Source: Corynebacterium rouxii
Lineage (GTDB): Bacteria > Actinomycetota > Actinomycetes > Mycobacteriales > Mycobacteriaceae
NCBI RefSeq assembly: GCF_902702935.1
Contig: NZ_LR738855.1
Location: 558,001 to 622,000, forward strand
Direction: 5' to 3'
DNA: 64,000 bases
Below, piece by piece: positions 1-7,544 of the stretch. A model generated the notes under the pieces. The model worked only from the letters and a program-made list of their open reading frames with translations, was not told the origin of the DNA and made no database searches. Position numbers and translations under genes: made by a program. The first letter of the stretch is position 1. Every line of letters begins with the position of its first letter.

Positions 1-448
1 TGGCGGTATCAGGCAGTTTGCTGCAGACGTCGTTACGCAACCCGCTTGCGGCCCCCGATACGTTGGGGATCACGGCCGGTGGTGAGCTCGCTACTGTAGT
101 GGCGTTGCTTGGCTTTGGTCAACTGTCGCCGCTTGCGCCCACCCCGATTGCGTTTGTGGGCTCCCTGCTGGGCGCGATAGTGGTGCTGCTGCCGTGGCTG
201 CGGCAGGCGTGCTCGGATTCGTCGGATTAATTATTCCGCATGCCGCGAAGTTACTGGTAGGGCAGGCCTTGTCGCGCCAAATTCCTGTGGCTGCGGTGGC
301 GGGTGCTGCGCTAGTGGTTGCTACCGATGCGGTCGGCCGATGGACATTCGCGCCAACAGAAATCCCAGTAGGCGCGCTCATCGGGATCGTTGGTGCGCCG
401 TACTTTATTTACTTAGTTCATCGCGTGACAAGTGTGAAGAGGAAATAA
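1..448 (+). pseudogene. FecCD-type siderophore/haem ABC permease, 5'-truncated by the window edge and internally deleted
   Basis: The first reading frame (from base 3) encodes the typical FecCD segment AVSGSLLQTSLRNPLAAPD and a GITAGGE turn. After about base 185 the homology continues in another frame with the family's C-terminal signature GVLGFVGLIIPHAAKLLVG and FAPTEIPVGALIGIVGAPYF. The roughly 130-150 residues that normally lie between these two blocks (middle membrane segments and the region contacting the ATPase) are missing, and the join is out of frame. Intact proteins of this family have about 330 residues and form the membrane channel of iron-siderophore importers. The next gene is a truncated ATPase, so the whole importer looks dead. 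It resembles the ciu-type siderophore locus of C. diphtheriae in layout, but that assignment is inference. Confidence 0.8.
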
Positions 449-451
449 AAC

Positions 452-739
452 ATGGACCGTAATTCCACAGCAACAATGCCGCAACAGTCCTTGGGCTGTA
501 CGTCGATGTCTGCAAGGTACGGGGCAGAATTGATTGTTCGAGATGTTTCGCTCGACGTTCCAGCGGGCAAGATTACTGCGCTGATCGGGCCAAACGGTAG
601 CGGAAAGTCGACCCTGCTGCAGGTGCTTGGCAGGCAGCTGCGTGCAGAAAGCGGCCAAGTGACCTTGGGTGGGCGAGATATTGCGGATATTTATGTAGAG
701 GAGCGTAATCCGTTGGCGGCTAATCCTGCGTGGGCCTAG
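452..739 (+). pseudogene. Siderophore ABC transporter ATP-binding protein, 3'-truncated
   Basis: The first 80 or so residues match the N-terminus of FecE/FepC-type ATPases: strand and loop GAELIVRDVSLDVPAGK, then an intact Walker A GPNGSGKST at about residues 46-54, then SGQVTLGGRDIADI. The frame ends after a short unrelated tail (YVEERNPLAANPAWA) with no Q-loop, LSGGQ signature or Walker B, so it cannot hydrolyse ATP. Length is 95 residues against about 260 for the family. The start lies 3 bases after the permease stop, as in an operon. The tail may be the last codons of a gene originally further downstream, for example a siderophore-biosynthesis enzyme, joined by a deletion at about base 690; that is inference. 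Confidence 0.8.
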
Positions 740-778
740 GCGTATAGATCGGGGGAGGATAAGGAAGGAGCTGTGAGG

Positions 779-1738
779 ATGGGTTCAGCGATTCGGTTCG
801 TGGTGGGCCAAGCGCTGGTGTCTCGTATTTCTGCTGCTGCTGAGCTGGTGGCGTTAAATTGGTGGGTTTTTCATGTGACGGGTTCGTCGACGATGGTCGG
901 TGCCGTGACATTGGCGCGGCTGGTTCCGCTTGCCGTGGCGGGTCCGTGGTTGGGTGCCCGTGCAGATCGTGTGGAGCCGACACGGTTGTTGGCTGCGGTG
1001 TTGTCGGTGGGGGCTGTGATGACGCTGCTGATGGCGTGCGTGATGTATGCGCAGGGCGAGGAGGCGTCGATACGCGCGGTGTGGGTGGTGGTTGCTGCGA
1101 TGAGTGGTTCGGGTGGGTTGATGTCGGCGATGGCGCCGTCCTCGTCAGCTGCAACCCTGTGGCGTACTGCCGCGCGTGTGGTACGCGATTATCCGCGGTT
1201 GGGTGCACAGCTTGTGATCGCTGCCGGTCCCATGCTGTGTGTCTTTCCCTATACTGCGATGATGCCGGTGATCGCACATACGTTGTTTGCTGATGATGCG
1301 CAGCGGAGCATTGCCATTCTTTCTGCTGCTGGTGACGTGGGTGCAGTCATCGGGGCGGTGCTGATGAAGAAGGTACTGGCTATTCCACCCAGTGTGTTGG
1401 CGGTAGGGGCTGCGATTGCGGTGCTACCGAAGATGGTCGCTTTAGGTGTTGTCTGTGTGTGTCTTTTGGGATTCGTTGGGCAGTTGTATCGCACCTCGAA
1501 TCGCACAGCAACGTTGCTGCTGGCGCCTGATGAACACAAGGGCCTTTTTGCAGGGATTTCTCAAACTGATCGTGTTCTTATTCCTGCTGGTGCATTCCTG
1601 TTCGGTTTTGTTGCTGACCATTGGGGCGTCGTGGTCATGGCTGCAGTGATGGCTGTGGGCAACGCAGTACTTATTGTGCCTGCGCTTTTCCTTATTGTTC
1701 GAAATAAGAACGTGGCTAGTACTGATGTATTAGATTGA
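779..1738 (+). CDS. MFS transporter (MFS_3-like), probably with an in-frame internal deletion
   Basis: A polytopic membrane protein of about 319 residues. The N-terminal third has the MFS features ALNWWVFHVTGSSTMVGAVTLAR and the loop-2 motif LGARADR (motif A position); the C-terminal half starts at LWRTAARVVRDYPRLG, the usual linker before the second six-helix bundle. Between GGLMSAMAPSSSA and that linker the family normally has two further helices (about 85 residues) that are absent here. The frame is kept, so a protein is probably made, but transport is doubtful. ATG 779 is preferred over GTG 773 because the strong ribosome site AAGGAAGGAG (761-770) is too close to the GTG. It follows the siderophore ABC remnants, so a siderophore exporter is the likely original role (inference). 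Confidence 0.7.
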   Translation: MGSAIRFVVGQALVSRISAAAELVALNWWVFHVTGSSTMVGAVTLARLVPLAVAGPWLGARADRVEPTRLLAAVLSVGAVMTLLMACVMYAQGEEASIRAVWVVVAAMSGSGGLMSAMAPSSSAATLWRTAARVVRDYPRLGAQLVIAAGPMLCVFPYTAMMPVIAHTLFADDAQRSIAILSAAGDVGAVIGAVLMKKVLAIPPSVLAVGAAIAVLPKMVALGVVCVCLLGFVGQLYRTSNRTATLLLAPDEHKGLFAGISQTDRVLIPAGAFLFGFVADHWGVVVMAAVMAVGNAVLIVPALFLIVRNKNVASTDVLD

Positions 1739-2199
1739 TGGTCATGATAGTGGCAGCAATGACGGTGATCGTGGTGTTAGTACTGCCTGGGTACTTGTGG
1801 GCCATGGGGCGTGTTCCTCGTAATGCTCGCCGGCAGTTAGCAAGTGACATGGCATGGGGCATTGTTGTCGGACTTGTGAACTGGATCCTCACAATGAGCT
1901 GGGGAAATTCTTCGCAGTATTCGCCGGTGCAGGTAGCAATATCGGGTGCACTGATGGTCGCGTGGGTAGTGTGGTGCACGTGGCGGTGGGCGTCGATACT
2001 TATGCGTGCTGTTCCAGCGATGTGGGGTGCGATCGCTGGTTACGCCGGCGGCTGGTCCGGAATGGCAATGCCTTCCGATGTGACCGGCCTATGGACTGTT
2101 GGCTTAGTGTTCTTGATCCTTGGAATGACCGCAGGGCTAAGCTTGGTGGTTCTTATTGTTGCCGTGCTGAAGTTACTCGTTGTGCGTACGCGACATTAG
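1738..2199 (+). CDS. Small integral membrane protein of unknown function
   Basis: A 153-residue protein with about five hydrophobic segments (for example VIVVLVLPGYLWAMG, DMAWGIVVGLVNWIL, ISGALMVAWVVW, WTVGLVFLILGM) and very few charged residues. ATG 1738 overlaps the stop codon of the MFS gene by one base (TGATG), so the two are probably translationally coupled and were part of the same siderophore operon. I do not recognise a named family. The 3' end overlaps the convergent acetyltransferase gene by 27 bases. The function is unknown; association with the neighbouring exporter is inferred only from coupling. Confidence 0.7.
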   Translation: MVMIVAAMTVIVVLVLPGYLWAMGRVPRNARRQLASDMAWGIVVGLVNWILTMSWGNSSQYSPVQVAISGALMVAWVVWCTWRWASILMRAVPAMWGAIAGYAGGWSGMAMPSDVTGLWTVGLVFLILGMTAGLSLVVLIVAVLKLLVVRTRH

Positions 2200-2760
2200 C
2201 GTATCGACGCGCTGTTCTAGTTGCTGCTGCACCTGCGGCCATTCCTCGCGAATCACACTGAAATAGTCCACGTCGGCGATCGTGCCATCTGATGCCGGAC
2301 GGAATCGACGCATCCTTCCCTCAAACGTGGCCCCGAGCTTGAGGATTGCATGATGCGATCGGGTGTTTCTGCTATCACATCGAAGCGCGACTCTTTCGAC
2401 ATTCAAAGTGTTGAAGGCGTAGTCCATCAACAGGAGTTTAGCAGTGGCGTTGACGTGGGTTCCTTGCATATCGCGGGCATAAAAGGTGCTGCCGACGTCG
2501 GTGCGCAGACCTGGGATAATCCCATAAAACGATGTGCGGCCAACGACGTCGCCGTGGTACTCGACGGCAAAATTCATCACATCGTCTGCGTCAAAGGTGG
2601 AGCGTTGGAGCTGCTGGAATTCTTCGACCGTGGTGGGGAAAGGCGCTGCCATTCCCGCCCACATCGCGGGGTCGATAAGCGAGTGGAGACGGAAAGAATC
2701 GTCGATTCTTTCCGGTCTTAGTGTCACTGAGTTGCGCGTGAGTGTCACATCGTGAAACAT
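2173..2760 (-). CDS. GNAT-family N-acetyltransferase (RimJ/RimL type)
   Basis: A protein of 195 residues with the Acetyltransf_3 pattern: N-terminal TLRPERIDDSFRLHSLID, a central VGRTSFYGI strand, a helix with NATAKLLLMDYAFNTLNVERVALRCDSRNTRSHHAILKLGATFEGRMRRF, which is the family's acetyl-CoA and C-terminal motif, and a closing YFSVIREEWP. Such enzymes transfer acetyl groups from acetyl-CoA to an amine, often a protein N-terminus or an amino acid; the substrate cannot be told. The dispersed palindrome lies near the 5' end of the gene (2691-2713) and encodes ERIDDSF, which falls where related proteins have RPL...DADAL-type sequence. Transcribed alone; its 3' end overlaps the membrane-protein gene convergently. 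Confidence 0.85.
   Translation of the reverse strand: MFHDVTLTRNSVTLRPERIDDSFRLHSLIDPAMWAGMAAPFPTTVEEFQQLQRSTFDADDVMNFAVEYHGDVVGRTSFYGIIPGLRTDVGSTFYARDMQGTHVNATAKLLLMDYAFNTLNVERVALRCDSRNTRSHHAILKLGATFEGRMRRFRPASDGTIADVDYFSVIREEWPQVQQQLEQRVDTLMSRTHNE
2691..2713. repeat. Dispersed palindrome, copy in acetyltransferase gene
   Basis: A perfect 23-bp palindrome apart from its centre, with half-site GGAAAGAATC. It is read in the host gene as ERIDDSF and keeps the frame open. Confidence 0.9.
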
Positions 2761-2775
2761 GCGCCTTAGTTTATG

Positions 2776-3672
2776 CTAGGTCGTCTCGTTGAGTGTGACA
2801 GAAACTTTTGGTGTGTTTTTCCGGTTGGCATTAATCGTGGTGCCCACGCTGGCGGTAATGACGAGCATCATGGCGATCACGCTGATGGTGCTGATCGGTT
2901 GGTGTAGTAGCAGCCAGCCGAAGAATGCTGCGAAGACGGGTTCGAGGGAACAGAGGATTCCGAATACGGCGGAGGGGAGGCGTCGTAACGCAGCCATTTC
3001 GAAGGAGTAGGGGATAAGGGATGCGAGGATCGCGGTGCCGATGGCAAGCGCGGTGAGGTGGAAGCTTGTGAAAAAGAGGGGAAGGTTGATGGCACTGAGG
3101 GGCAGCGGGATGAGGCTGCCGATGAGCATGCCGAGGGCGAGTCCGCCGCTGCCGGGGATGAGTCTGCCGACTTTAGCGCTGGCAAGGATGTACATGGCCC
3201 AGAAGAATCCGGCGATGAGGACGAAGGCAACTCCGATGGGGTCTAGGTTGCTGGTGCCAAAGAGGCTTTCCCAGCCGAATAGGCTGATGCCTGCGACTGC
3301 GATGAGGACCCATAGTAGGTCGCGCGCGCTTTTTGAAAGCGCTGCTGAAAGGGCAAGCGGGCCGATGAATTCGATGGTCACGGCGGTGCCCAGTGGGATT
3401 CGGGAGAGTGCGGCGTAGAAGGTGGTGTTCATTGCGCCGATGGTGAGTCCGAAAACGATGATGGCTGACCATTGGCTGCGGTCGAAGTCGCGTATCGACG
3501 GCCGCGTGATGGCGAGGAGGATGGCGCCGGAGATAAACAGTCGTGCGAAGGTGGTGGCCCATGGTCCGGCGATGGGGAAGAGTTGGATGGCGAATGCTGC
3601 TCCCATTTGGAGTGAGCAGCAGGAGGCGATGATGAATAAGATGCCGGTGGCGGTGGCTGTGCGTTGGATCAT
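2776..3672 (-). CDS. DMT-family (EamA/RhtA-like) exporter
   Basis: A protein of 298 residues with ten predicted hydrophobic helices in two five-helix halves, the EamA duplicated fold. The RhtA-like subgroup is suggested by SLQMGAAFAIQLFPIAGPWATTFARL near the N-terminus, FYAALSRIPLGTAVTIEFIGPL in the first half, and the corresponding MAALRRLPSAVFGILCSLEPVFAAFFGWLLLHQ in the second half. Members export amino acids such as threonine and homoserine, or related small metabolites; the true substrate is unknown. It is divergent from the permease pseudogene, and the intervening region contains a GTGA-N6-TCAC site at 3694-3709 that could control either gene. Confidence 0.85.
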   Translation of the reverse strand: MIQRTATATGILFIIASCCSLQMGAAFAIQLFPIAGPWATTFARLFISGAILLAITRPSIRDFDRSQWSAIIVFGLTIGAMNTTFYAALSRIPLGTAVTIEFIGPLALSAALSKSARDLLWVLIAVAGISLFGWESLFGTSNLDPIGVAFVLIAGFFWAMYILASAKVGRLIPGSGGLALGMLIGSLIPLPLSAINLPLFFTSFHLTALAIGTAILASLIPYSFEMAALRRLPSAVFGILCSLEPVFAAFFGWLLLHQPISTISVIAMMLVITASVGTTINANRKNTPKVSVTLNETT

Positions 3673-3693
3673 GAGGGGAACTACAACTTAATG

Positions 3694-3709
3694 AGTGATC
3701 TAAATCACT
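3694..3709. promoter_or_regulatory. Candidate GlxR/CRP-type operator
   Basis: A perfect inverted repeat, AGTGATCTAAATCACT, that fits the GlxR/CRP consensus TGTGA-N6-TCACA except at the two outer bases. It lies in the divergent intergenic region 22 bases upstream of the exporter gene. Binding is inferred from the consensus only. Confidence 0.5.
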
Positions 3710-3771
3710 AGATGATTATGGTGGGAAGTGGGGGACGTGTCGGCTCTCACAAAAGAAGGAGGGATTTAGGT

Positions 3772-3879
3772 ATGAAAACACTTCTGACGTTGTGTAATGT
3801 CTGCACACCCTCTGCAAACACATCGACATTATCGGCGGAACGGACAAAAAATCAAACACGGAGTCCGCGCCGCCTCTAG
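3772..3879 (+). CDS. Possible 35-codon leader ORF upstream of the permease pseudogene
   Basis: A short frame of 35 codons plus stop, starting ATG AAA ACA CTT at 3772, with a near-consensus ribosome site (AAGGAGGGA, about 8 bases before the ATG). It ends 42 bases before the permease start at 3922. The peptide (MKTLLTLCNVCTPS...) is not recognised. Its strong ribosome site is the only positive evidence. It could be a regulatory leader peptide, a decayed gene, or chance. Confidence 0.35.
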   Translation: MKTLLTLCNVCTPSANTSTLSAERTKNQTRSPRRL

Positions 3880-3921
3880 GTCGCTTCCATCGCGGTCAAA
3901 CAAGGAGTAGAACAACGTGAC

Positions 3922-4640
3922 ATGATCCGTACACGTGCTCGGGCCACTGCCACACGGCAGCGCCACTCTTGGTGGAAAGTTATGTGCCTGACTGGAGTAG
4001 ATTACTTCTCCACACTGGGATACCAACCAGGCATCGTGGTGGTCGCCGCCGGTATGCTGGCACCCGTCGCAACGCTTATTCTCGTTGCGGTCACGATGCT
4101 CGGAGTGGAAAACTCATCGTCTTGGTGCTCCTTGGCTTCGCCGTCACCGACTTCATTATCACCATGACGCGCTCGGTTGCCGACGCTTCTGCACACATCA
4201 CGCTCTCGACCGAATCCCCGCGGGTACTACCTCTCACCATCGCTTTGTTTACTGCCCTCGCGGTCGTCTTTTATCGAGGATTTTCTGAAGCAATCGGAGT
4301 ATCCATCCTGCTGGTAATCGCATATCTGCTGCTCAACATCATCGTCATCGCAGTAGGGCTTACCCACATCGCCAAAGCGATGGCGGCTCAGATGGCCTCC
4401 GCGGCCAAATCCACCGCGACCAACGCATGCTCGTCGTTGTCGCAGCGATCATGAGCACACTGTTGATCAGCTCTTCCATCGTGGTCACACTACTTATTCT
4501 GGGCGAATCTCTCCATGCGGACGGCCCTGCCGACGGACGTGCCTTGTCCTCATCGCACACCTATATATAGGAAGCAGCCTCGGCACCATTTACGACATCG
4601 TTACTGTCGCTATCCTTTGGTTCGCCGGCGCCTCCGCTTC
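3922..4640 (+). pseudogene. APC-superfamily amino-acid permease, 5' part of an interrupted gene
   Basis: The first frame gives the family's typical N-terminus, [22 protein letters not shown], with ribosome site AAGGAG at about 3902. After TMLGVE (about 4110) homology jumps, with loss of an internal block, to another frame with [20 protein letters not shown] and SEAIGVSILLVIAYLLLN. Further frame changes follow at about 4440 and 4570, ending in SSLGTIYDIVTVAILWFAGASA. The rest of the protein is found 2.9 kb downstream (from about 7545), so the gene is both frameshifted and split by an insertion. Intact homologues are about 650 residues long. No functional product is expected. Confidence 0.8.
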
Positions 4641-4914
4641 AGAACAAACTGGATACTTGGTAGGAACCGTCCACCGCTACGTAAAACAACCCCCGACAAT
4701 CATGGGCTTACCCGATAAAGTAGAAATCGCAAACGGGGACCGACAACGCCAAATCAGCTCTTAATTTAGAAAAGTTTAAAAACCGCTGATAAGAAAGTTT
4801 AGTCACGATACGATATGACGCAAAGCACCCTTCGTGGGTGTTGAACTCCAGAAACCAAGTGCCCACACCGACAAGGATATGCAAAGTTCATAGACAACGA
4901 CAGGAGTAATTGCT

Positions 4915-5484
4915 ATGAGTTTCGGGGTGCGCACAGCATCTATTGCTTTCAGTCTGGCACTAGCTCTTCCAATGTCTATGATGTCAGCCCCGAAAACACA
5001 GGCATTTCCAGATTTCCCAATCTCACTAGGGCAGGAAACAAGCTACGCAGTCACTAACTCTCATGACTGTTCCGAATTGTACAACGATGAGCCAGTAGCT
5101 GTGCCATATGTGGCAGTGGCTGCTGTAGAAGAGCTCATCGATAACGGCACCATTGACCCTAGCGTTGTTTTCGCTCTGAACACCACCGACCCGAATGTTA
5201 CTGTCGTTGGACCGCAGCCTCGAGCATTGCCCGTAGTCGCAGCACTTGCCCTTGCTGGAGTCGCGTGGTGCGCTAAGGGTGCGTTGTCAAGTCTTGGTCC
5301 TTCAGCGTTGCAAACAATGGTGCATCAAGCTAATTCGAAAGTTCCGCCACCTGATTGGGTTTTGAATGCTATCTTCGGCTGCGCTGGAGGCCCTGTATTG
5401 GGTGCGCTTACCAGTCAGGTGATGCGCCTAAAGTTCGCAGGTGCCGTCCTTGCTACTGTTATTAAGTTGAGGAATTTTGGGTAA
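4915..5484 (+). CDS. Secreted small protein, candidate bacteriocin-like precursor
   Basis: A protein of 189 residues. Residues 1-31 form a signal peptide (hydrophobic core IAFSLALALPMSMM, likely cleavage after TQA). The middle is acidic and hydrophilic; the C-terminal half from VVAALALAGVAWCAKGAL is glycine/alanine-rich and strongly hydrophobic, with cysteines at WCAKG and FGCAGG. It has a clear ribosome site (CAGGAGTAATTGCT then ATG). The downstream membrane protein overlaps it by 8 bases. A hydrophobic secreted peptide plus a small co-translated membrane protein is the usual layout of bacteriocin and immunity genes, but I recognise no family, so this role is inference. The pair sits inside DNA inserted in a permease gene, which suggests horizontal acquisition. 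Confidence 0.7.
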   Translation: MSFGVRTASIAFSLALALPMSMMSAPKTQAFPDFPISLGQETSYAVTNSHDCSELYNDEPVAVPYVAVAAVEELIDNGTIDPSVVFALNTTDPNVTVVGPQPRALPVVAALALAGVAWCAKGALSSLGPSALQTMVHQANSKVPPPDWVLNAIFGCAGGPVLGALTSQVMRLKFAGAVLATVIKLRNFG

Positions 5485-5752
5485 TATTTGGTTTCCGCTC
5501 TCCGTGATGATTTGCGCGGCTATTCTTTGCGCTACTGCTATACCAGCTGCTTATAGTTCCAGAACAAATCACCCTTTGGTCAGATATAGATCTACAGCCG
5601 CAGTGTGGTGGTTCTTCATTGCAACTCTTGCTTACATAACTAGCTGTGTTTTGTTGATACTGTCACTACCGCAAGAAATAGCGATCGGATGCGGCTTCAT
5701 TGGATTAATCACTTGCGCTGTCGGATACGGGGCTGCAAGTGGAAAGCAGTAG
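5477..5752 (+). CDS. Small membrane protein coupled to the secreted protein, possible immunity protein
   Basis: A protein of 91 residues with three hydrophobic segments: WFPLSVMICAAILCATAIPAAY, VWWFFIATLAYITSCVLLIL and IAIGCGFIGLITCAVGYGA. It starts at TTG 5477 within the last codons of the preceding gene (8-base overlap), so its translation probably depends on that gene. No family is recognised. The size and topology fit immunity proteins that protect the producer from a membrane-active peptide, but nothing in the sequence proves this. Alternatively it could help process or export the neighbour. Confidence 0.6.
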   Translation: MGNIWFPLSVMICAAILCATAIPAAYSSRTNHPLVRYRSTAAVWWFFIATLAYITSCVLLILSLPQEIAIGCGFIGLITCAVGYGAASGKQ

Positions 5753-6119
5753 TGAGTAGGACAGGTACAAGCACCACAGCATATTGCGCAATAAGACGGA
5801 AAACCAAAGGTGATCTTCGGAAAAATAACTCCTATCACTTACGTTTCTTTTTCTTTTACGCTGCCTACCGTTAAACAGTCCACTCCTAGACTCGTGTTGG
5901 TGTGTGATCTTCACTATGTCTGCCAACGCGACCACATCCGCAAAACAGATCATCCACCGGCATCGCCAGCGCGCCCTCAACCTACGTGCTTTACAGGAAA
6001 ATGAAGAAGACCGCTAAAACGGTGTTGAGGATGTGAGGGGCTTCTACTTCACTACGGCGATGTTGTTTTCGGGCATGTTGAAGGGCTATTAGGATTCGTG
6101 CTTAATCGGCTTGGGGTGG
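5753..6119. other. Non-coding or decayed stretch with one 33-codon ORF
   Basis: No convincing gene is visible. The only clean short frame is 5916-6017 on the + strand (MSANATTSAKQIIHRHRQRA..., 33 residues, basic), without a good ribosome site. It may be the remains of a mobile-element gene; this is a guess. Confidence 0.3.
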
Positions 6120-6129
6120 GGGTGTGTTG

Positions 6130-6324
6130 GTGCTAGGCCGCTGCGTCATCCTGGACTGTGGAGATGTTTCGGTAGATCTTGCCCTTGCCATTGTGCATCA
6201 TGGTAAAGAGGACGTTGAGGCATCGGTGTGCAAGTACGACGACTGCGGCGTTGTATCTTTTGTCTTCTTTGCGTTTTCGTTCATAGAATTGCTGGGAATC
6301 TACGAAAGAATCTGATCGATGCAA
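6130..6324 (-). pseudogene. IS110-family transposase, C-terminal remnant
   Basis: On the minus strand the translation contains FYERKRKEDKRYNAAVVVLA followed by HRCLNVLFTMMHNGKIYR (one short duplication, KGK), which matches the end of IS110/IS1110-type transposases (a FYxRKRAEGKxHxxAxxALARRxxNVLWAM-like pattern). The catalytic DEDD domain and the rest of the element are absent. Upstream minus-strand sequence gives only short broken frames. Confidence 0.6.
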
Positions 6325-6325
6325 A

Positions 6326-6869
6326 AGACGATTGCCATAGGGCGTTCTTTAAGCATTCCTTTTTTCATCCCCCACTCGATCACTCCATTGATCGGCTCAG
6401 AAAGAGGTTGAGGAGAGCAACATTCGAGAATTTGAGAAGTAAAAATACTTTTTGAAAGGGTTCTGTTCAAGGTGGACTTTATTTTCTGGATCCCATATAA
6501 AAGCTTCCGAATCATACCAAGCTTTGAATTGTAATCGCAGGCATTCTGTACCATTAATACTAAAGAAACTGCAGAGTTCTGTAAGAGTATATTCTGCTAT
6601 AACGCTGTCTCCATGCAATTTAATTCGAATAAAACTGCTCATCAGGGTTGATAGATTCGCAGTTTTTTTATTCCCCCCCAGAGGAGTCTGTTTAGTAATT
6701 CCATGCTGTTACCAAATAGGCATCATAGATGAATGTAGTAGTGCAAACTACCACATTGCTTCTTTGCGATTATGCTACCGACCTTATAGTAGTTCGCGAT
6801 GTTTTCTAAGCTAAGAGATTGGGTGCTATAGACACATTTTAGCCGCCGCCGATACTGACATGGCATACT
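6326..6869. other. AT-rich stretch without a recognisable gene
   Basis: Base composition drops noticeably between about 6440 and 6830 compared with the flanking genes. Minus-strand frames at 6300-6554 and 6397-6642 overlap one another and lack ribosome sites; I do not recognise them. The stretch is most simply explained as decayed foreign DNA inside the insertion. Confidence 0.4.
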
Positions 6870-7168
6870 TTAAACATTGATCTCAGCAATATTGTTACTG
6901 AGTTGACCGAGCGTGGTGTTGTCGTTGAGTTCCTCAAAGAAAACCAAACCTATACAGCTACTAGTGATCTGGTAGCTCGACTGATGTTGGGGGGGGAGTA
7001 TCGCGGAGTTTGGGCGTTCGTTGATTCGTAAGCGTCAGGCGGAAGGTATTGCCCGTGCTAAAGCTAGGGGAGTGCATAAGGGGTGTGTGAAAAGCTAAGG
7101 TTGCTCGCCGTTTGGGGATCGGTAGAACCACCCTCTACAAGTATATTTTCACGTATAGACAGCCTTGA
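6870..7168 (+). pseudogene. Serine recombinase (resolvase/DNA-invertase family) remnant
   Basis: The frame beginning LNIDLSNIVTELTERGVVVEF continues FLKENQTYTATSDLVARLMLG, the characteristic middle of Hin/Tn3-resolvase catalytic domains. It then changes frame to RKRQAEGIARAKARGVHKG, which matches the IRERQAEGIAxAKARGxYKGR linker, and again to KVARRLGIGRTTLYKYI, the C-terminal helix-turn-helix. The N-terminal part with the catalytic serine is missing and there are at least two frameshifts, so it is inactive. It supports a transposon or integrative origin for the DNA inserted in the permease gene. Confidence 0.8.
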
Positions 7169-7486
7169 GAAAAATTAATGGCACTTTCGACACAGACCCC
7201 CATCCCCACTTGTTGCCATGGGTTGGGACAGGCATGGTTGCAGGTGTGAAAACGTATCCTGGTCTCAAAGCAGACAACCTCGCAAAATCCGATCAGCTAC
7301 GTGATTGAGGGGTAGATCGTGACACAGTCGGTGTGAACAGCCCGTCAAACAGGGCACAAAGCAGGGGCGATGTGGTTGTTGCACGCATTACCCCCGCTTT
7401 GTTGGAGTCCAACTAGGTGCCTGGACAGTCCGCACCAATGTGCGTGTTATATAGGTAGGACGCACTACGGTATGACACACAGTAAT
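7169..7486. other. Intergenic remnant with a long hairpin, no recognisable gene
   Basis: A broken open frame (7168-7305, ...TFDTDPHPHLLPWVGTGMVAG...) continues after a stop, but I do not recognise it. An imperfect inverted repeat pairs 7356-7372 (ACAAAGCAGGGGCGATG) with 7386-7402 (CATTACCCCCGCTTTGT). It could be a terminator stem or the end of a lost element. Confidence 0.35.
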
Positions 7487-7544
7487 GAACTGCTCCCCAT
7501 TAGTTGATGTCTAATTTCTCAGTCCAACTAATGGGAAACAGTTC
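7487..7544. repeat. 20-bp inverted repeat at the right edge of the insertion
   Basis: GAACTGCTCCCCATTAGTTG at 7487-7506 pairs with CAACTAATGGGAAACAGTTC at 7525-7544 (18 of 20 positions complementary, 18-base spacer). It ends exactly where permease homology resumes, so it may be an element end, a recombinase site, or a terminator stem. Confidence 0.6.

Larger units (their letters stand above)
4641..7544. mobile_element. About 2.9 kb of inserted DNA within the permease gene (decayed island)
   Basis: The permease reading ends at WFAGASA (about 4638) and resumes near GMAPSWVARSRP (about 7546), with only about 20 residues missing between them, so the intervening DNA is an insertion or replacement. 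It contains a secreted-protein/membrane-protein gene pair, an IS110-like transposase remnant, a serine-recombinase remnant and an AT-rich stretch (about 6440-6830), all consistent with a decayed mobile element. A 20-bp inverted repeat lies right at its right edge. I found no matching direct repeats at the edges, so the exact boundaries are uncertain by tens of bases. Confidence 0.6.

Noticed and set aside
720..1277. Proline-rich open frame opposite the MFS gene
   Set aside because: Low-complexity translation that arises from the opposite strand of a membrane-protein gene.
6300..6642. Minus-strand ORFs in the AT-rich stretch as genes
   Set aside because: They overlap one another, lack ribosome sites, and match nothing I recognise.
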